Source of the DNA: Sphaerochaetaceae bacterium
GTDB lineage: Bacteria > Spirochaetota > Spirochaetia > Sphaerochaetales > Sphaerochaetaceae
Assembly (NCBI GenBank): GCA_028532915.1
Contig: JAQQAI010000080.1
Location: 1-55,061 of the forward strand
Direction: 5' to 3'
DNA: 55,061 bases
In this document: in pieces, positions 7,563-16,679 of the stretch
How the letters are laid out: each line of letters begins with the position of its first letter
How positions within the stretch are numbered: position 1 is the stretch's first letter
Translations under genes and position numbers: made by a program
The notes under the pieces: model-generated
Databases searched by the model: none
What the model was told of the DNA's origin: nothing
Seen by the model: the letters and a program-made list of their open reading frames with translations, nothing else

Positions 7563-8576
7563 ATGAATCAGCACGAAAAAGAAACATTGTTATCGATAGA
7601 AGATTTGAATTTTTCCTTTACCACCCAGCGCGGTATCGTGAGAGCCGTCAGAGATCTTTCGATCAACATCAAAAAGGGAGAGACTCTCACGCTTGTCGGT
7701 GAATCGGGATGCGGGAAATCGGTTACGGCTCATGCCATCAACCAGCTGAACCCCATGCCTCCCGGGCATGTGGATAGCGGAAAGATAGTGTTCAACGGTA
7801 CCGATCTGCTCACATTGAAGAAAAGCGAGATCGAGGCTCTCAGAGGGACTCAGATCTCGATGATCTTCCAGGAACCCATGACGGCATTGAATCCCGTATT
7901 CACTGTAGGGTCCCAGATAGCGGATGTCTTCCTGACCCATCAGGATATGACCAAACAGGAAGCGATGGAGAAGGCTGTAGAACTGTTCCGTCTGGTGAAG
8001 ATTCCGGCTCCTGAACGAAGAGTTCACTCATATCCGCATCAACTTTCCGGAGGAATGAGGCAGCGTGCGATGATCGCCATGGCTCTTGCTTCTCCGAACC
8101 CCGGCCTGATGATCGCCGATGAACCTACTACCGCTTTAGATGTGACCATTCAGGCTCAGATTCTCGATCTGCTGCAGGATCTGAAACAGCATATCGAGAT
8201 GTCGATTCTTCTGATCACCCATGATATGGGCGTCGTAGCGGAGATGGCTGACAGGGTCGTCGTTATGTATGCAGGTCGAAAAGTCGAAGAAGCGGATGCT
8301 GATTCGATCTTCCACAATCCTCATCATCCCTACACTCTGGGGCTGCTCAATTCGCTTCCTTCAAACAAGAAGTATAAGGGAGCCAGACGTCTGGAAGCGA
8401 TCGACGGAACGGTTCCGGACCTTCTCACTATCGGTGAAGGATGTCCATTTGCGAACAGATGTGTCTACCAGACCGGAGAGTGTTCCCGCTCCTTCCCCAA
8501 AGAGACGATCATCAGTGAGTCTCACTCAGTCTGGTGTCACAATTATCAAGCGGTAAAAACGGAGAATCGACAGTGA
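7563..8576 (+). CDS. Peptide ABC transporter ATP-binding protein, DppD type
   Basis: This 337-residue ATPase has Walker A GESGCGKS at 46-53, the signature LSGGM at 161-165, Walker B LMIADEP at 181-187 and a switch histidine in LLITHDMG. The C-terminal oligopeptide/dipeptide extension carries GCPFANRCVYQTGEC and a later WC. DppD-type proteins have such a four-cysteine cluster that may hold an iron-sulfur centre. It powers peptide import together with the next gene. Its TGA stop overlaps the GTG start of that gene (GTGA). Confidence 0.93.
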   Translation: MNQHEKETLLSIEDLNFSFTTQRGIVRAVRDLSINIKKGETLTLVGESGCGKSVTAHAINQLNPMPPGHVDSGKIVFNGTDLLTLKKSEIEALRGTQISMIFQEPMTALNPVFTVGSQIADVFLTHQDMTKQEAMEKAVELFRLVKIPAPERRVHSYPHQLSGGMRQRAMIAMALASPNPGLMIADEPTTALDVTIQAQILDLLQDLKQHIEMSILLITHDMGVVAEMADRVVVMYAGRKVEEADADSIFHNPHHPYTLGLLNSLPSNKKYKGARRLEAIDGTVPDLLTIGEGCPFANRCVYQTGECSRSFPKETIISESHSVWCHNYQAVKTENRQ

Positions 8577-9556
8577 GTAACGACAAGATCATAGAAGTAA
8601 AAGACCTGAAAAAACATTTCAGGATAAAGAGTGAGGGAGCGACCGAGTCCACCTCCCTTCTGAAGGCTGTTGACGGGATTACGTTCGATGTTCTCGAAGG
8701 AGAAATTCTCGGAGTGGTCGGAGAATCGGGATGCGGGAAGTCGACTATGGGAAAGACTGTACTGCGTCTTTACGACAAGACCGAAGGTGAGGTCCTCTAC
8801 AGAGGTGAGGATCTCTTCGCAAAGTCTGAAGTGCAGATGAAAGAGATGACCAGGAAGATGCAGATGATCTTTCAGGATCCCTATTCTTCTCTGAACCCCC
8901 GGAAAAAGGTTGCGAAGATCATCGGGCAGTCTCTCGATATTCATAAGATCGGAACGAGTGCCGAGCGACTTGACCGTGTGAAGTACCTGATGGAAGAGGT
9001 CGGCCTCAATCCGAAGTTCCGTTCCCGTTATCCTCATCAGTTTTCGGGAGGGCAGAGACAGAGAATCGGAATTGCAAGATCTCTCGCACTCCAGCCGGAA
9101 TTCATCGTGTGTGATGAAGCTGTATCAGCACTGGATGTATCGGTTCAGGCTCAGATTCTCAATCTGCTCCTCGACCTTCAGGAACGTCACAGCTTCACCT
9201 ATATGTTCATCGCACACGACCTGGGCGTTGTCGAGTTCATCTCTACGAGGATCCTTGTCATGTACCTCGGACGTATTGTCGAGATTGCAACGAAGGAGGA
9301 ACTGGTCAACCGGCATGTTCATCCTTATACAAAGGCTCTGTTCATCGCATCTCCGGTGGTCTCTCCGAGAGACAGGAAAGAGGGGAAACACCTTTTCCAG
9401 GGTGATGTCCCTTCTCCGATAAACCCGCCTTCAGGCTGTCATTTCCACCCGAGATGTCCCTACGCGGTAGAGAAGTGCAAACATGCTTACCCGCCGTTGA
9501 AGGAGATATCTCCCGGGCATAGTGCCGCCTGCTGGGTTGTACAGAACGATATCTAG
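8573..9556 (+). CDS. Peptide ABC transporter ATP-binding protein, DppF type
   Basis: This 327-residue ATPase is the second nucleotide-binding subunit. Walker A GESGCGKS lies at 50-57, signature FSGGQ at 157-161 and Walker B FIVCDEA at 177-183, with the C-terminal peptide-transporter extension (FHPRCPYAVEKC) present. I chose GTG 8573 because GGAG lies eight bases upstream and it overlaps the preceding stop as GTGA. An in-frame start at 8534 would reach deep into the upstream gene. The gene ends in a CTAG shared with the stop of the convergent antiporter gene. Confidence 0.92.
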   Translation: MSNDKIIEVKDLKKHFRIKSEGATESTSLLKAVDGITFDVLEGEILGVVGESGCGKSTMGKTVLRLYDKTEGEVLYRGEDLFAKSEVQMKEMTRKMQMIFQDPYSSLNPRKKVAKIIGQSLDIHKIGTSAERLDRVKYLMEEVGLNPKFRSRYPHQFSGGQRQRIGIARSLALQPEFIVCDEAVSALDVSVQAQILNLLLDLQERHSFTYMFIAHDLGVVEFISTRILVMYLGRIVEIATKEELVNRHVHPYTKALFIASPVVSPRDRKEGKHLFQGDVPSPINPPSGCHFHPRCPYAVEKCKHAYPPLKEISPGHSAACWVVQNDI

Positions 9557-10758
9557 GATTCTACTTCCAATAAGGCCGCTCCCGCTCTGCTGATCGCAAA
9601 AGCTCCCGGGGCGGCTGTTAATATGATGGACAGAACAGCTACCGCGAGAATGATCTGGCCGGGAGCACTATCCATTCCGTTGCTCTTCATAGCCATCAGA
9701 GGAGCGGCGCCGATTGCAGCCTGAACTGTGGCTTTGGGCAGATATGCTATTACGATGAAAATGCGCTCTTTGTGCGAGAACTGGGACCCGATCAGACATG
9801 TGTATGTTCCGATTGATCTGCCTGCGAGACCGATGAGTATCAAAGCGGCTCCGGCAAGACCCGCTCTGACTGCAACCTGGACATCGACACTCGCTCCGAC
9901 CAGAGAAAAGAGGATTATCTCGCAGAACACCCAGATCTTTTCCAGTTTGAGTGAGACCTGATGTGCACTGTGTTCCCTTTTTTCCACGAAGATATAGGCC
10001 AGCGACATTACTGCGATGAGAGCTGCGAACGGGATGTGGTGAGCCTCCAGCTGATTCCCGACAGATACTGTTATGATCGAGATGCCGATGATAGTCATCG
10101 CCTTCTTTGTTGCTCTGGGTGAATAGCGGTCGAACAGCAGATACATGAGAGTCCCGACTCCCAAACCGGCCAGAGTTCCGATGATGATGGAGAGGGGGAT
10201 GCTTGCAATTGACCAGGCGACATTGACCGACCCTCCGGTATATATGCCGATGAGAACACTGTATCCGACTATCACGACGACATCATCGATGCTCGATGCT
10301 GCAAGAAGGAGTGTCGGAATCCCTTTCGCTGTTCCTCTTTTCTCATGCTGGAATTTCACCATCATCGGGACAACCACGGCAGGAGATACAGCGGCCAGAA
10401 TTGATCCGAGAATGGCGGATTCCAGTGTAGAAAGACCCAGGAAGGATGGGCCGAGAAGTGTTATCACGACAGCTTCGCACAGCGCCGGGAAGAAAGAGAG
10501 AAGAAGTGCTCTGGTGCCGACTTTGTGCAGCGTGTCTCTGCGAAGTTCCAGTCCGGCCCTCAGCAGTATGATGATCAGTGCGATCAGCCGCAGATCGGCT
10601 GCCACAGCTAGTGTAGAAGGATGAATCAGCTGTGTGACAGAAGGTCCGAGCAGAACTCCTACGAAGAGCATTCCCACAAGACCCGGTATATGTATTTTCT
10701 TGAACAGATAATCGGCGATCAGACACAAAATGATGATTTCAGCTAGATTTATGGCCAT
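9553..10758 (-). CDS. Cation:proton antiporter, Kef/CPA2-like
   Basis: This 401-residue protein has about 12 hydrophobic segments and the sodium/hydrogen exchanger layout: the N-terminal helix ends IHIPGLVGMLFVGVLLGPS and a mid-protein segment reads SSIDDVVVIVGYSVLIG. It would exchange Na+ or K+ for H+ across the inner membrane. No TrkA-N regulatory domain follows, so it is the short form. I chose ATG 10758 because AAGGAG lies six bases upstream. The open frame continues to about 11109 but would overlap the prenyltransferase gene with no supported start. The two genes are on the same strand, 68 bases apart. Confidence 0.88.
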   Translation of the reverse strand: MAINLAEIIILCLIADYLFKKIHIPGLVGMLFVGVLLGPSVTQLIHPSTLAVAADLRLIALIIILLRAGLELRRDTLHKVGTRALLLSFFPALCEAVVITLLGPSFLGLSTLESAILGSILAAVSPAVVVPMMVKFQHEKRGTAKGIPTLLLAASSIDDVVVIVGYSVLIGIYTGGSVNVAWSIASIPLSIIIGTLAGLGVGTLMYLLFDRYSPRATKKAMTIIGISIITVSVGNQLEAHHIPFAALIAVMSLAYIFVEKREHSAHQVSLKLEKIWVFCEIILFSLVGASVDVQVAVRAGLAGAALILIGLAGRSIGTYTCLIGSQFSHKERIFIVIAYLPKATVQAAIGAAPLMAMKSNGMDSAPGQIILAVAVLSIILTAAPGAFAISRAGAALLEVES

Positions 10759-10826
10759 GTGAGACTCCTTTGGTACCACATAGCATGGTAATGATAGAGA
10801 AGGAAAATTACAATTGCCTGCAGCAT

Positions 10827-11732
10827 TTACTTGAAAAGAAGAAGATCGATTATGATTCCCGTGCAGAAACTTGCGAAGAAGTACAGAAAGAGAGAGGAGA
10901 CGCTTTTCATCGATGAGCCTTTGGTCTTCAGAGAGAAACCTCGTCTTTTCATGTTTGTGAACGTCAGGTGCGCCGGTATCAGAGCTGCAGCGGTGGTGAG
11001 TGCGACGATCTGCGGTACAATCGATGTGAACGAAAGGAATATCATTAAGATATAGGCTCCGTACATCTGAAGGTTCAGTAAAACCAGGTTCACCCTCCCG
11101 GAAATGCAAATAGTGAGAGTCTTTCTTCCTGCTTCGATATCGGCTTTTTTATCGCAGGTGTTGTTGACCGTGAGAATCATGGCGATAAGAAGCAGATATG
11201 GAACTGATACAATAACTGCCTGATATGAGATGCTCAGAGTCTGTACATAGTAGCTGAGCGTGAACAGGACTGTACCGAGAAAAGTTCCTGCAAACAGTTC
11301 TCCCGATGGTGTTCTGCTGATTGGAAACGGTCCCCCCGTATAAAGGAATCCCACACCCATGGAAATCGCCCCCGCCGCGATGAGGTAGAAGCTGGTCACA
11401 GAGGCAAGGATGATTCCGAGTATCCCTGCAAAAGCGAACAGCGATACGGAAATCAGCAGTGCCGAAATGGGAGAGACTCCTTCATGAACCAGGACCTTGT
11501 CCTTTTCATAGTTGAGAGAGGCTTTATCTGTTCCGCTTATGAAGTCGAAATAGGAGTTGAATCCGGTGGTTCCCATGTCCACGAACAGGACTGCAAAGAG
11601 CATCAGAGCCCACCTTAGGACTGAGAATTCCCGGGTGACATGCAGTGCATAAAGAGTTCCTGCAGAAAAAGTTCCCATACTTATTATCTTCGTTCGAATT
11701 TCTACGATTCGATTGAATTGTGTTATCGTCAT
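10827..11732 (-). CDS. UbiA-family prenyltransferase, MenA-like
   Basis: This 301-residue membrane protein has about eight to nine helices and both polar UbiA motifs: NSYFDFISGTD (about residues 58-68), comparable with NDYFD of MenA, and NNTCDKKADIEAGRKTL, comparable with the second NNxxDxxxD motif. UbiA enzymes attach a polyprenyl chain to an aromatic or other acceptor. The match is closest to dihydroxynaphthoate prenyltransferase. No other menaquinone gene is visible here, so the acceptor is open. A TATATA lies just before the start and no clear Shine-Dalgarno is seen, so the mRNA may be leaderless. Confidence 0.82.
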   Translation of the reverse strand: MTITQFNRIVEIRTKIISMGTFSAGTLYALHVTREFSVLRWALMLFAVLFVDMGTTGFNSYFDFISGTDKASLNYEKDKVLVHEGVSPISALLISVSLFAFAGILGIILASVTSFYLIAAGAISMGVGFLYTGGPFPISRTPSGELFAGTFLGTVLFTLSYYVQTLSISYQAVIVSVPYLLLIAMILTVNNTCDKKADIEAGRKTLTICISGRVNLVLLNLQMYGAYILMIFLSFTSIVPQIVALTTAAALIPAHLTFTNMKRRGFSLKTKGSSMKSVSSLFLYFFASFCTGIIIDLLLFK

Positions 11733-11849
11733 ATGTGCTATATAATCATAAAGAGCAAATGTGAGAACAGGTGAGAAGATCGATTCTCAAGAAAAATCTC
11801 AGAACTTTTTAAGGTATGTATGTAAATTATGATATAGAAGGGAGAACAA

Positions 11850-13334
11850 ATGAAAGATTTTAAAGAATTTATTCCGCTGCTTCACTCTAAGGCTGACCCT
11901 GTGTCTTATGGCGTCTATCCGCTGTCTGTTCACACAATCAAAAAGACGACTCTCTTTATCGCTAAAAGCAAAGAAGGTAAGGTCATTGTGAGTGCCGGAC
12001 CTTCAGTCAATCTGGTCGGAGAAAAGATCGTCATAGAAGGAACTGAGGTTGTCATAGGTGAATTGAACCATGAGAATGCGAAGGTCCTTCGTGCTTTATT
12101 TCCTTTCACAGCTCCGAAGAAAGTCCTTTCTGCGGCAAGAACGATAGGAGTCGGTGACCGCCTCGGTATCGCAGGACCCGGTCATATCCGGGTATTCGAA
12201 AAATATGATGCATATCCTGTTCTCGCCCAGCAGTCGGTCAGGGAATTGACTCTTACCAACAGAACATTCGAAGATGTTCTGGATGCCGCGACTTTTGCAG
12301 TCTTTCAGGAAGGCTACAAGAAAGGCTACGGAGCAGATGGAGATCATCTTAAGACTGAAAAGGAAGTAGAGACGGCCCTTTCTCTTGGGTTCTCTATGAT
12401 CACCCTCGATTGCAGTGAACATATGCACAATGAGTTCGAGCTGATGAATAAGGATGAACTCGACAGAACATATATCAGGTTCGATGAGCTCGAACAGAAA
12501 TATCTGAACAAGGACTTCGATATCGGTGAAGGGTTGACGGTTTCTTTCAGTGAAGAAGAGTTCAAGAGGATGGTGATGACTTATAAAGATGTCCTTGAGT
12601 TTGCATCTTTCATCTATGACAAATTCTTTATCACCGGCTCGTATGATGCTGATTTCGAGATCTCTATCGATGAGACGAGTACTCCGACGACACCTGCCGA
12701 ACATTTTTTCATTGCAAATGAGCTGATTGCAAGAAAGGTGAAGTTTGCGACTCTCGCTCCACGCTTTTGCGGGGAATTCCAGAAAGGGGTCGATTATATC
12801 GGAGATACGGACCAGTTCGAGAGAGAGTTGAAAGTTCATGCCGCGATCGCGCGCCATTTTTCCTATAAGCTTTCTCTGCATTCAGGCAGTGACAAGTTCA
12901 GGATCTTCGAAATCTTCGGCAGAATCACACGGGGAAACTTCCATGTGAAGACGGCAGGGACGAATTACCTGGAAGCAATGAAACTGGTCGCGATGAAAGA
13001 TCCTGCCTTCTACCGCAAGATTCACGCATTTGCATTGACTGCATTTGATGAAGTGACAAAGTACTATCATGTGACTACCGATATCACAAGAATTCCTCCG
13101 GTTGATACTCTTGATGACCAGCAGCTGGTCAAACTGTTCGAACATAACGACAGCCGTCAGCTTATCCATATCACCTACGGCCCGATTCTCAACAAAAAGG
13201 ATGAAAATGGCTCTTTCGTGTTCAAAGATGCTCTGTATGCACTGTGGAATACCTATGAGCAGCTCTACAGTGAGCTTCTGTTCAGGCATATCGGCAGGCA
13301 TCTTCATCAGCTGTACCGTCATTGCCAAAATTGA
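11850..13334 (+). CDS. uxaE: Tagaturonate/fructuronate epimerase-type protein (UxaE family)
   Basis: This 494-residue protein resembles the UxaE family, known from Thermotoga TM0440, which interconverts D-tagaturonate and D-fructuronate in galacturonate catabolism. Recognisable segments are GYGADGDHLKTEKEV (about 158-172), DETSTPTTPAEHFFIANEL (about 273-291), LHSGSDKFRIFEIFGR (about 345-360) and FHVKTAGTNYLEA (about 365-377). Conserved His, Asp and Lys residues there are probably metal and substrate ligands. AGGGAG lies before the ATG. No uronate isomerase or reductase is adjacent, but a GntR/HutC regulator follows. Recognition is from memory of the family motifs. Confidence 0.75.
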   Translation: MKDFKEFIPLLHSKADPVSYGVYPLSVHTIKKTTLFIAKSKEGKVIVSAGPSVNLVGEKIVIEGTEVVIGELNHENAKVLRALFPFTAPKKVLSAARTIGVGDRLGIAGPGHIRVFEKYDAYPVLAQQSVRELTLTNRTFEDVLDAATFAVFQEGYKKGYGADGDHLKTEKEVETALSLGFSMITLDCSEHMHNEFELMNKDELDRTYIRFDELEQKYLNKDFDIGEGLTVSFSEEEFKRMVMTYKDVLEFASFIYDKFFITGSYDADFEISIDETSTPTTPAEHFFIANELIARKVKFATLAPRFCGEFQKGVDYIGDTDQFERELKVHAAIARHFSYKLSLHSGSDKFRIFEIFGRITRGNFHVKTAGTNYLEAMKLVAMKDPAFYRKIHAFALTAFDEVTKYYHVTTDITRIPPVDTLDDQQLVKLFEHNDSRQLIHITYGPILNKKDENGSFVFKDALYALWNTYEQLYSELLFRHIGRHLHQLYRHCQN

Positions 13335-13413
13335 AATGTATCTAATTTGTCTCCCTTTACATGTCAGATTATGATATACTATGTGCAGTTGTGATATATT
13401 CAGAAAATAAAAG

Positions 13414-13441
13414 CATACTCATTTTCTAAATGAGTATGTTT
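13414..13441 (+). terminator. Terminator-like hairpin after uxaE-type gene
   Basis: Arms CATACTCATTT and AAATGAGTATG pair perfectly over 11 bases around a three-base loop, followed by TTT. It separates the epimerase-type gene from the GntR gene. The short T-tract makes termination partial at best. Confidence 0.55.
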
Positions 13442-13492
13442 CGGTATATGACCCATGATAAGTATTAAATCCAGCATGTGAGGGACAGTAAT

Positions 13493-14239
13493 ATGCAGCT
13501 TAAGTATCAGGCGGTCTTGACAGATATTCAGAGCAAGATCATTTCAGGATTATGGCCGGAAAATTCGATGATTCCTACAGAGCTGGAATTATGCAGTATA
13601 TATAAAGTCAGCAGGATCACTATCCGCCGGGCGTTGGATGAACTGACGCAGACGGGTCTGATCATAAGAATACGGGGAAAAGGGACCTTCGTCCGTCAGG
13701 TGAAGCAGTACAATGACAGTTTTGCCATCGATTTCGGAGAGAATGAGACGGAAAAGAAGAACAAGATCTTCAACAAGATCCTTACCTATATCGAATATCC
13801 ATCAGACAGTGACCTCGTGAGGAATATGCTTCCGCAGTTTAAACTATCTCAGGAGTCGGGAGAGACGATCTCACGGATCCATGTCGTTCGATCGGTCAGA
13901 GATATTCCCTATGCCGTGATGAATCTGTTCCTGCTGACATCCACTGCAAAGAAGATAGACAAAGAAAAGCTTGCTTACTCCACCTTATTGGAGATGTACA
14001 AGGATGTGGAAGGAAAAGAGATTACGACGGTCCAGCGTTCCTTCTCGGCTGTCATTCCAGATTCCTACACTTCTCAACTGCTTAGAACGAAGCCGGGGAG
14101 TGCCCATCTGTGGATGAAGAGTGTCGCACTCGTCGACCCTGACAGACCGGTGGCTATCAATTATGCTGTATACGATGGAAATATCTTCAATTTTACAATG
14201 ACGTTCAATACCAGAAACCAGTCGAAGGTGATTATGTAG
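13493..14239 (+). CDS. GntR/HutC-family transcriptional regulator
   Basis: This 248-residue regulator has an N-terminal winged helix at about residues 4-68 (PTELELCSIYKVSRITIRRALDELTQTGLIIRIRGKGTFV). A C-terminal UTRA-type effector domain follows at about 95-235. HutC-subfamily members respond to sugars, sugar acids, amino acids or fatty-acid derivatives. It lies between the epimerase-type gene and the acyl-CoA ligase and could control either. I chose ATG 13493 because GAGGG lies eight bases upstream. A GTG at 13478 is in frame but would overlap that site. Confidence 0.88.
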   Translation: MQLKYQAVLTDIQSKIISGLWPENSMIPTELELCSIYKVSRITIRRALDELTQTGLIIRIRGKGTFVRQVKQYNDSFAIDFGENETEKKNKIFNKILTYIEYPSDSDLVRNMLPQFKLSQESGETISRIHVVRSVRDIPYAVMNLFLLTSTAKKIDKEKLAYSTLLEMYKDVEGKEITTVQRSFSAVIPDSYTSQLLRTKPGSAHLWMKSVALVDPDRPVAINYAVYDGNIFNFTMTFNTRNQSKVIM

Positions 14240-14281
14240 AAAAAATAATGCGATAATCGCTTAAAAACTCCCTAACGTATT

Positions 14282-14309
14282 TTGACAGTCACTTGTTTTG
14301 TGTTATTAT
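14282..14309 (+). promoter_or_regulatory. Promoter of the acyl-CoA ligase gene
   Basis: TTGACA at 14282-14287 and TATTAT at 14304-14309 are 16 bases apart, leaving a leader of about 40 bases with TAAGGAG before the ATG. The short palindrome GCGAT-A-ATCGC lies just upstream, at about 14249-14259. Confidence 0.65.
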
Positions 14310-14356
14310 TATTCACATATGTCCCATATTTATTTGGAAAAGTAAGGAGAGTTCTC

Positions 14357-16294
14357 ATGCGAACAATTGTGAATATGCTGCATGATGCGGCAGCACGATT
14401 TCCACAACGAGCCTATGCAACAAAAAAGGGTGATTCAGGATGGATAGAGTATTCCTATTCATTGGTCGACGAACAGTCGGATTATGTGTGTGCCGCTCTC
14501 GCTCAGAATAATGTGAAAAATCAGTCAGCATTCGGATTGTTAGCCGAAGGGCGCCCTGAATGGGTGATCGCCGAAATGGGGGTGATCAAACACCGTTCGG
14601 TTTCCGTTCCTCTCTCCATCAAGCTTGCTCCGGAGGAAATAGCTTTCCGCCTCACTCACAGTGAAGCTGTAGGAATCATCGCCAGCAGCAATACGCTGGA
14701 TAATATATGCCGGTCTTTCGAATTTATGGAGGGAGATCTTCCGGTACTCTACTATCTTGACGAGATCGATCAGAGACTGGAAAAATATATTGAGAAATTC
14801 GACTGGAAAGAAGGTGAGAATTTCTATTGCTGGAGTACTCTCATAGATCTGGGAAAGAAAGCTCTTTCGGAAAATCCTTCTGTGGTCGAAGATATCGAAA
14901 AGACTATCCGCGAAGATGACACGATCAATATCTGCTACACCTCAGGAACTACGGGGAATCCGAAAGGAATCATGCTCACTCATCTGAATTACTGGACCAA
15001 TTCACATGATGCGGTCGAGCTGTTCATCCTTCCTGATGAAGTGTTTGAAACACTCGTAGTTCTTCCTGTTGACCACGCTTTTGCACATACAGTAGGTATC
15101 TATACATCAATGCTCAGAGGAATAACCCTCCATTTTGTCGATGCCAGAGGTTCCAATGCGGCCATCATCAGGAACTTCCCGAAGAATCTTGTGGAAGTGA
15201 ATCCCTATTATCTGATGACAGTCCCTTCCATAAGCGGAAACTTTATGAAGAAGATGAAACAGGGAGTGCTGGCAAAAGGCAAATTCATCAACGGAATCTT
15301 CGAGAGAGGTCTCGAGGCGGGAATCAAACGCAACGGGGACGGGTTCCACCGTCCTTCCGCCTGGGTGAGATTCAAAACCTTCATCCCTTACAAGATTGCT
15401 TCAATGCTGGTATTTCCTTCATTGAGAAAAGTGTTCGGTTCGAGAATGCTCTACTGTGTCGGTGGAGGAGCGCTGCTTGAAGCCCGTCAGCAGCACTTCT
15501 TCGCTGCGATAGGAACACCGGTTTATCAGGGGTACGGACTGACAGAGGCCGCTCCGATCATCAGCAGTAACAGCCCTTCCAAATACAAATTCGGTACAAG
15601 CGGCGTTATCGCTCCTTCAGTGGAATGCAGAATCATGAAGAGCGATACTGAAGAGGCCGAGGTCCTTGAACGCGGAGAGATCGCCATAAAAGGTGATAAT
15701 GTCATGAAAGGCTACTTCAAGAACCCTGCAGCTACAAAGGAAGTCTTGAAGAAGATCGATGGTGAGACCTGGTTGTTCACCGGAGATCTCGGTTACATGG
15801 ATGAGGATGGTTTCCTTGTCGTGACAGGAAGGGCCAAAGCTCTTCTTATCGCGAAGGACGGAGAGAAATACTCTCCGGAAGAGATCGAAGAAGTGATCAT
15901 CAATAACACGGATATCGTCAATCAGATCCTCGTCTACAATGATCATAGGGCCTACACAAGCGCTCTGGTCACACTTCAGGAAGACAGAGTCGCCGCTTTG
16001 ATCAGAGAAGAGGGTCTCGATACTCCAGAAAAAGCCTACGAACGGATCATGGAGATTCTCAGAAGTTATGAAGAGGAAGCAAAGAAGAGCATTCCGCTTC
16101 AATGGATGCCTTCAACCTTTGCGATTCTCGAGAAACCGTTCAGCGAAGCTGACAAACTGGTCAATTCGACGATGAAGGTCGTCCGTTATAAAGTCATTGA
16201 ATTCTATGAGAAGAGAATCGATGAGATGTACGGCCATAAGAATCATGATACGCTGAATATCGAAGCAGTGAAAAACCTCTTTTTCAACGATTGA
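14357..16294 (+). CDS. Long-chain fatty-acid-CoA ligase (AMP-binding)
   Basis: This 645-residue adenylate-forming enzyme activates a fatty acid with ATP and joins it to CoA. Motifs are the phosphate loop YTSGTTGNPKG at 194-204, GYGLTEAAP near residue 395, and the hinge and C-terminal motifs TGDLGYMDEDGFLVVTGR and AKDGEKYSPEEIEE. It resembles the FadD15/bacteroidete-type ligases with a long C-terminus. TAAGGAG precedes ATG 14357. The frame extends upstream, but that part covers the promoter. It ends inside the convergent perR-like gene, overlapping by 11 bases. Substrate chain length cannot be told from sequence. Confidence 0.9.
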   Translation: MRTIVNMLHDAAARFPQRAYATKKGDSGWIEYSYSLVDEQSDYVCAALAQNNVKNQSAFGLLAEGRPEWVIAEMGVIKHRSVSVPLSIKLAPEEIAFRLTHSEAVGIIASSNTLDNICRSFEFMEGDLPVLYYLDEIDQRLEKYIEKFDWKEGENFYCWSTLIDLGKKALSENPSVVEDIEKTIREDDTINICYTSGTTGNPKGIMLTHLNYWTNSHDAVELFILPDEVFETLVVLPVDHAFAHTVGIYTSMLRGITLHFVDARGSNAAIIRNFPKNLVEVNPYYLMTVPSISGNFMKKMKQGVLAKGKFINGIFERGLEAGIKRNGDGFHRPSAWVRFKTFIPYKIASMLVFPSLRKVFGSRMLYCVGGGALLEARQQHFFAAIGTPVYQGYGLTEAAPIISSNSPSKYKFGTSGVIAPSVECRIMKSDTEEAEVLERGEIAIKGDNVMKGYFKNPAATKEVLKKIDGETWLFTGDLGYMDEDGFLVVTGRAKALLIAKDGEKYSPEEIEEVIINNTDIVNQILVYNDHRAYTSALVTLQEDRVAALIREEGLDTPEKAYERIMEILRSYEEEAKKSIPLQWMPSTFAILEKPFSEADKLVNSTMKVVRYKVIEFYEKRIDEMYGHKNHDTLNIEAVKNLFFND

Positions 16295-16679
16295 TTTTCT
16301 TCTCTTCTCTGCACTCTCTGCAGATTCCTCTCAATACGATATCGTGTTCTTTCACCGAGAACCCGGTATCGTGTTCGAGGGCCTCGTCCAGTTGACTGAA
16401 TGTCGAAACATCTATATCGAACACTTTGTGACAGACTTCACAGACCAGATGGGAGTGTTCATCATTTCTTCCGTCATACCGGACACTCGATTCTCCCGGA
16501 GAAACGAATTTACGTATGACATTCTGTTCTACGAGCATACCGAGATTTCTATATACCGTTCCCAGAGATATCGAAGGGATCTGTGTGCGAACCTTCTCGA
16601 ATACCTGTTCTGCGGTCGGGTGCTCAGGAAATTCCTGTAATGTCCTGAGAATCTGTTGTCTCTGTCTCGAGAATCTCAT
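16284..16679 (-). CDS. Fur-family regulator, PerR-like
   Basis: This 131-residue protein has the Fur winged helix (RFSRQRQQILRTL, then GTVYRNLGMLVEQNVI). Its metal-binding region has RYDGRNDEHSHLVCEVCHKVFDID and a C-terminal CRECREE, giving two CxxC pairs for the structural zinc. The spacing of Asp and His in NDEHSHLVC matches PerR, which senses peroxide through Fe-catalysed histidine oxidation. This suits the rubrerythrin, ferritin and superoxide reductase genes nearby. AAGGAGG lies nine bases before the ATG. The gene start overlaps the end of the DUF454 gene by 56 bases, so the two are probably co-transcribed. Confidence 0.85.
   Translation of the reverse strand: MRFSRQRQQILRTLQEFPEHPTAEQVFEKVRTQIPSISLGTVYRNLGMLVEQNVIRKFVSPGESSVRYDGRNDEHSHLVCEVCHKVFDIDVSTFSQLDEALEHDTGFSVKEHDIVLRGICRECREEKKINR

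Noticed and set aside
8534-8572. Upstream extension of the DppF-type ATPase
   Set aside because: It lies wholly inside the DppD-type gene; GTG 8573 has a well-placed GGAG and the usual GTGA coupling.
10759-11109. N-terminal extension of the antiporter reading frame
   Set aside because: It overlaps the prenyltransferase gene and lacks a ribosome site, whereas ATG 10758 has AAGGAG and begins at the expected first membrane helix.
12096-12881. Long open frame (261 codons) on the minus strand opposite the uxaE-type gene
   Set aside because: It mirrors the codon pattern of the real gene, has no ribosome site and no recognisable domain; the plus-strand protein has clear family motifs.
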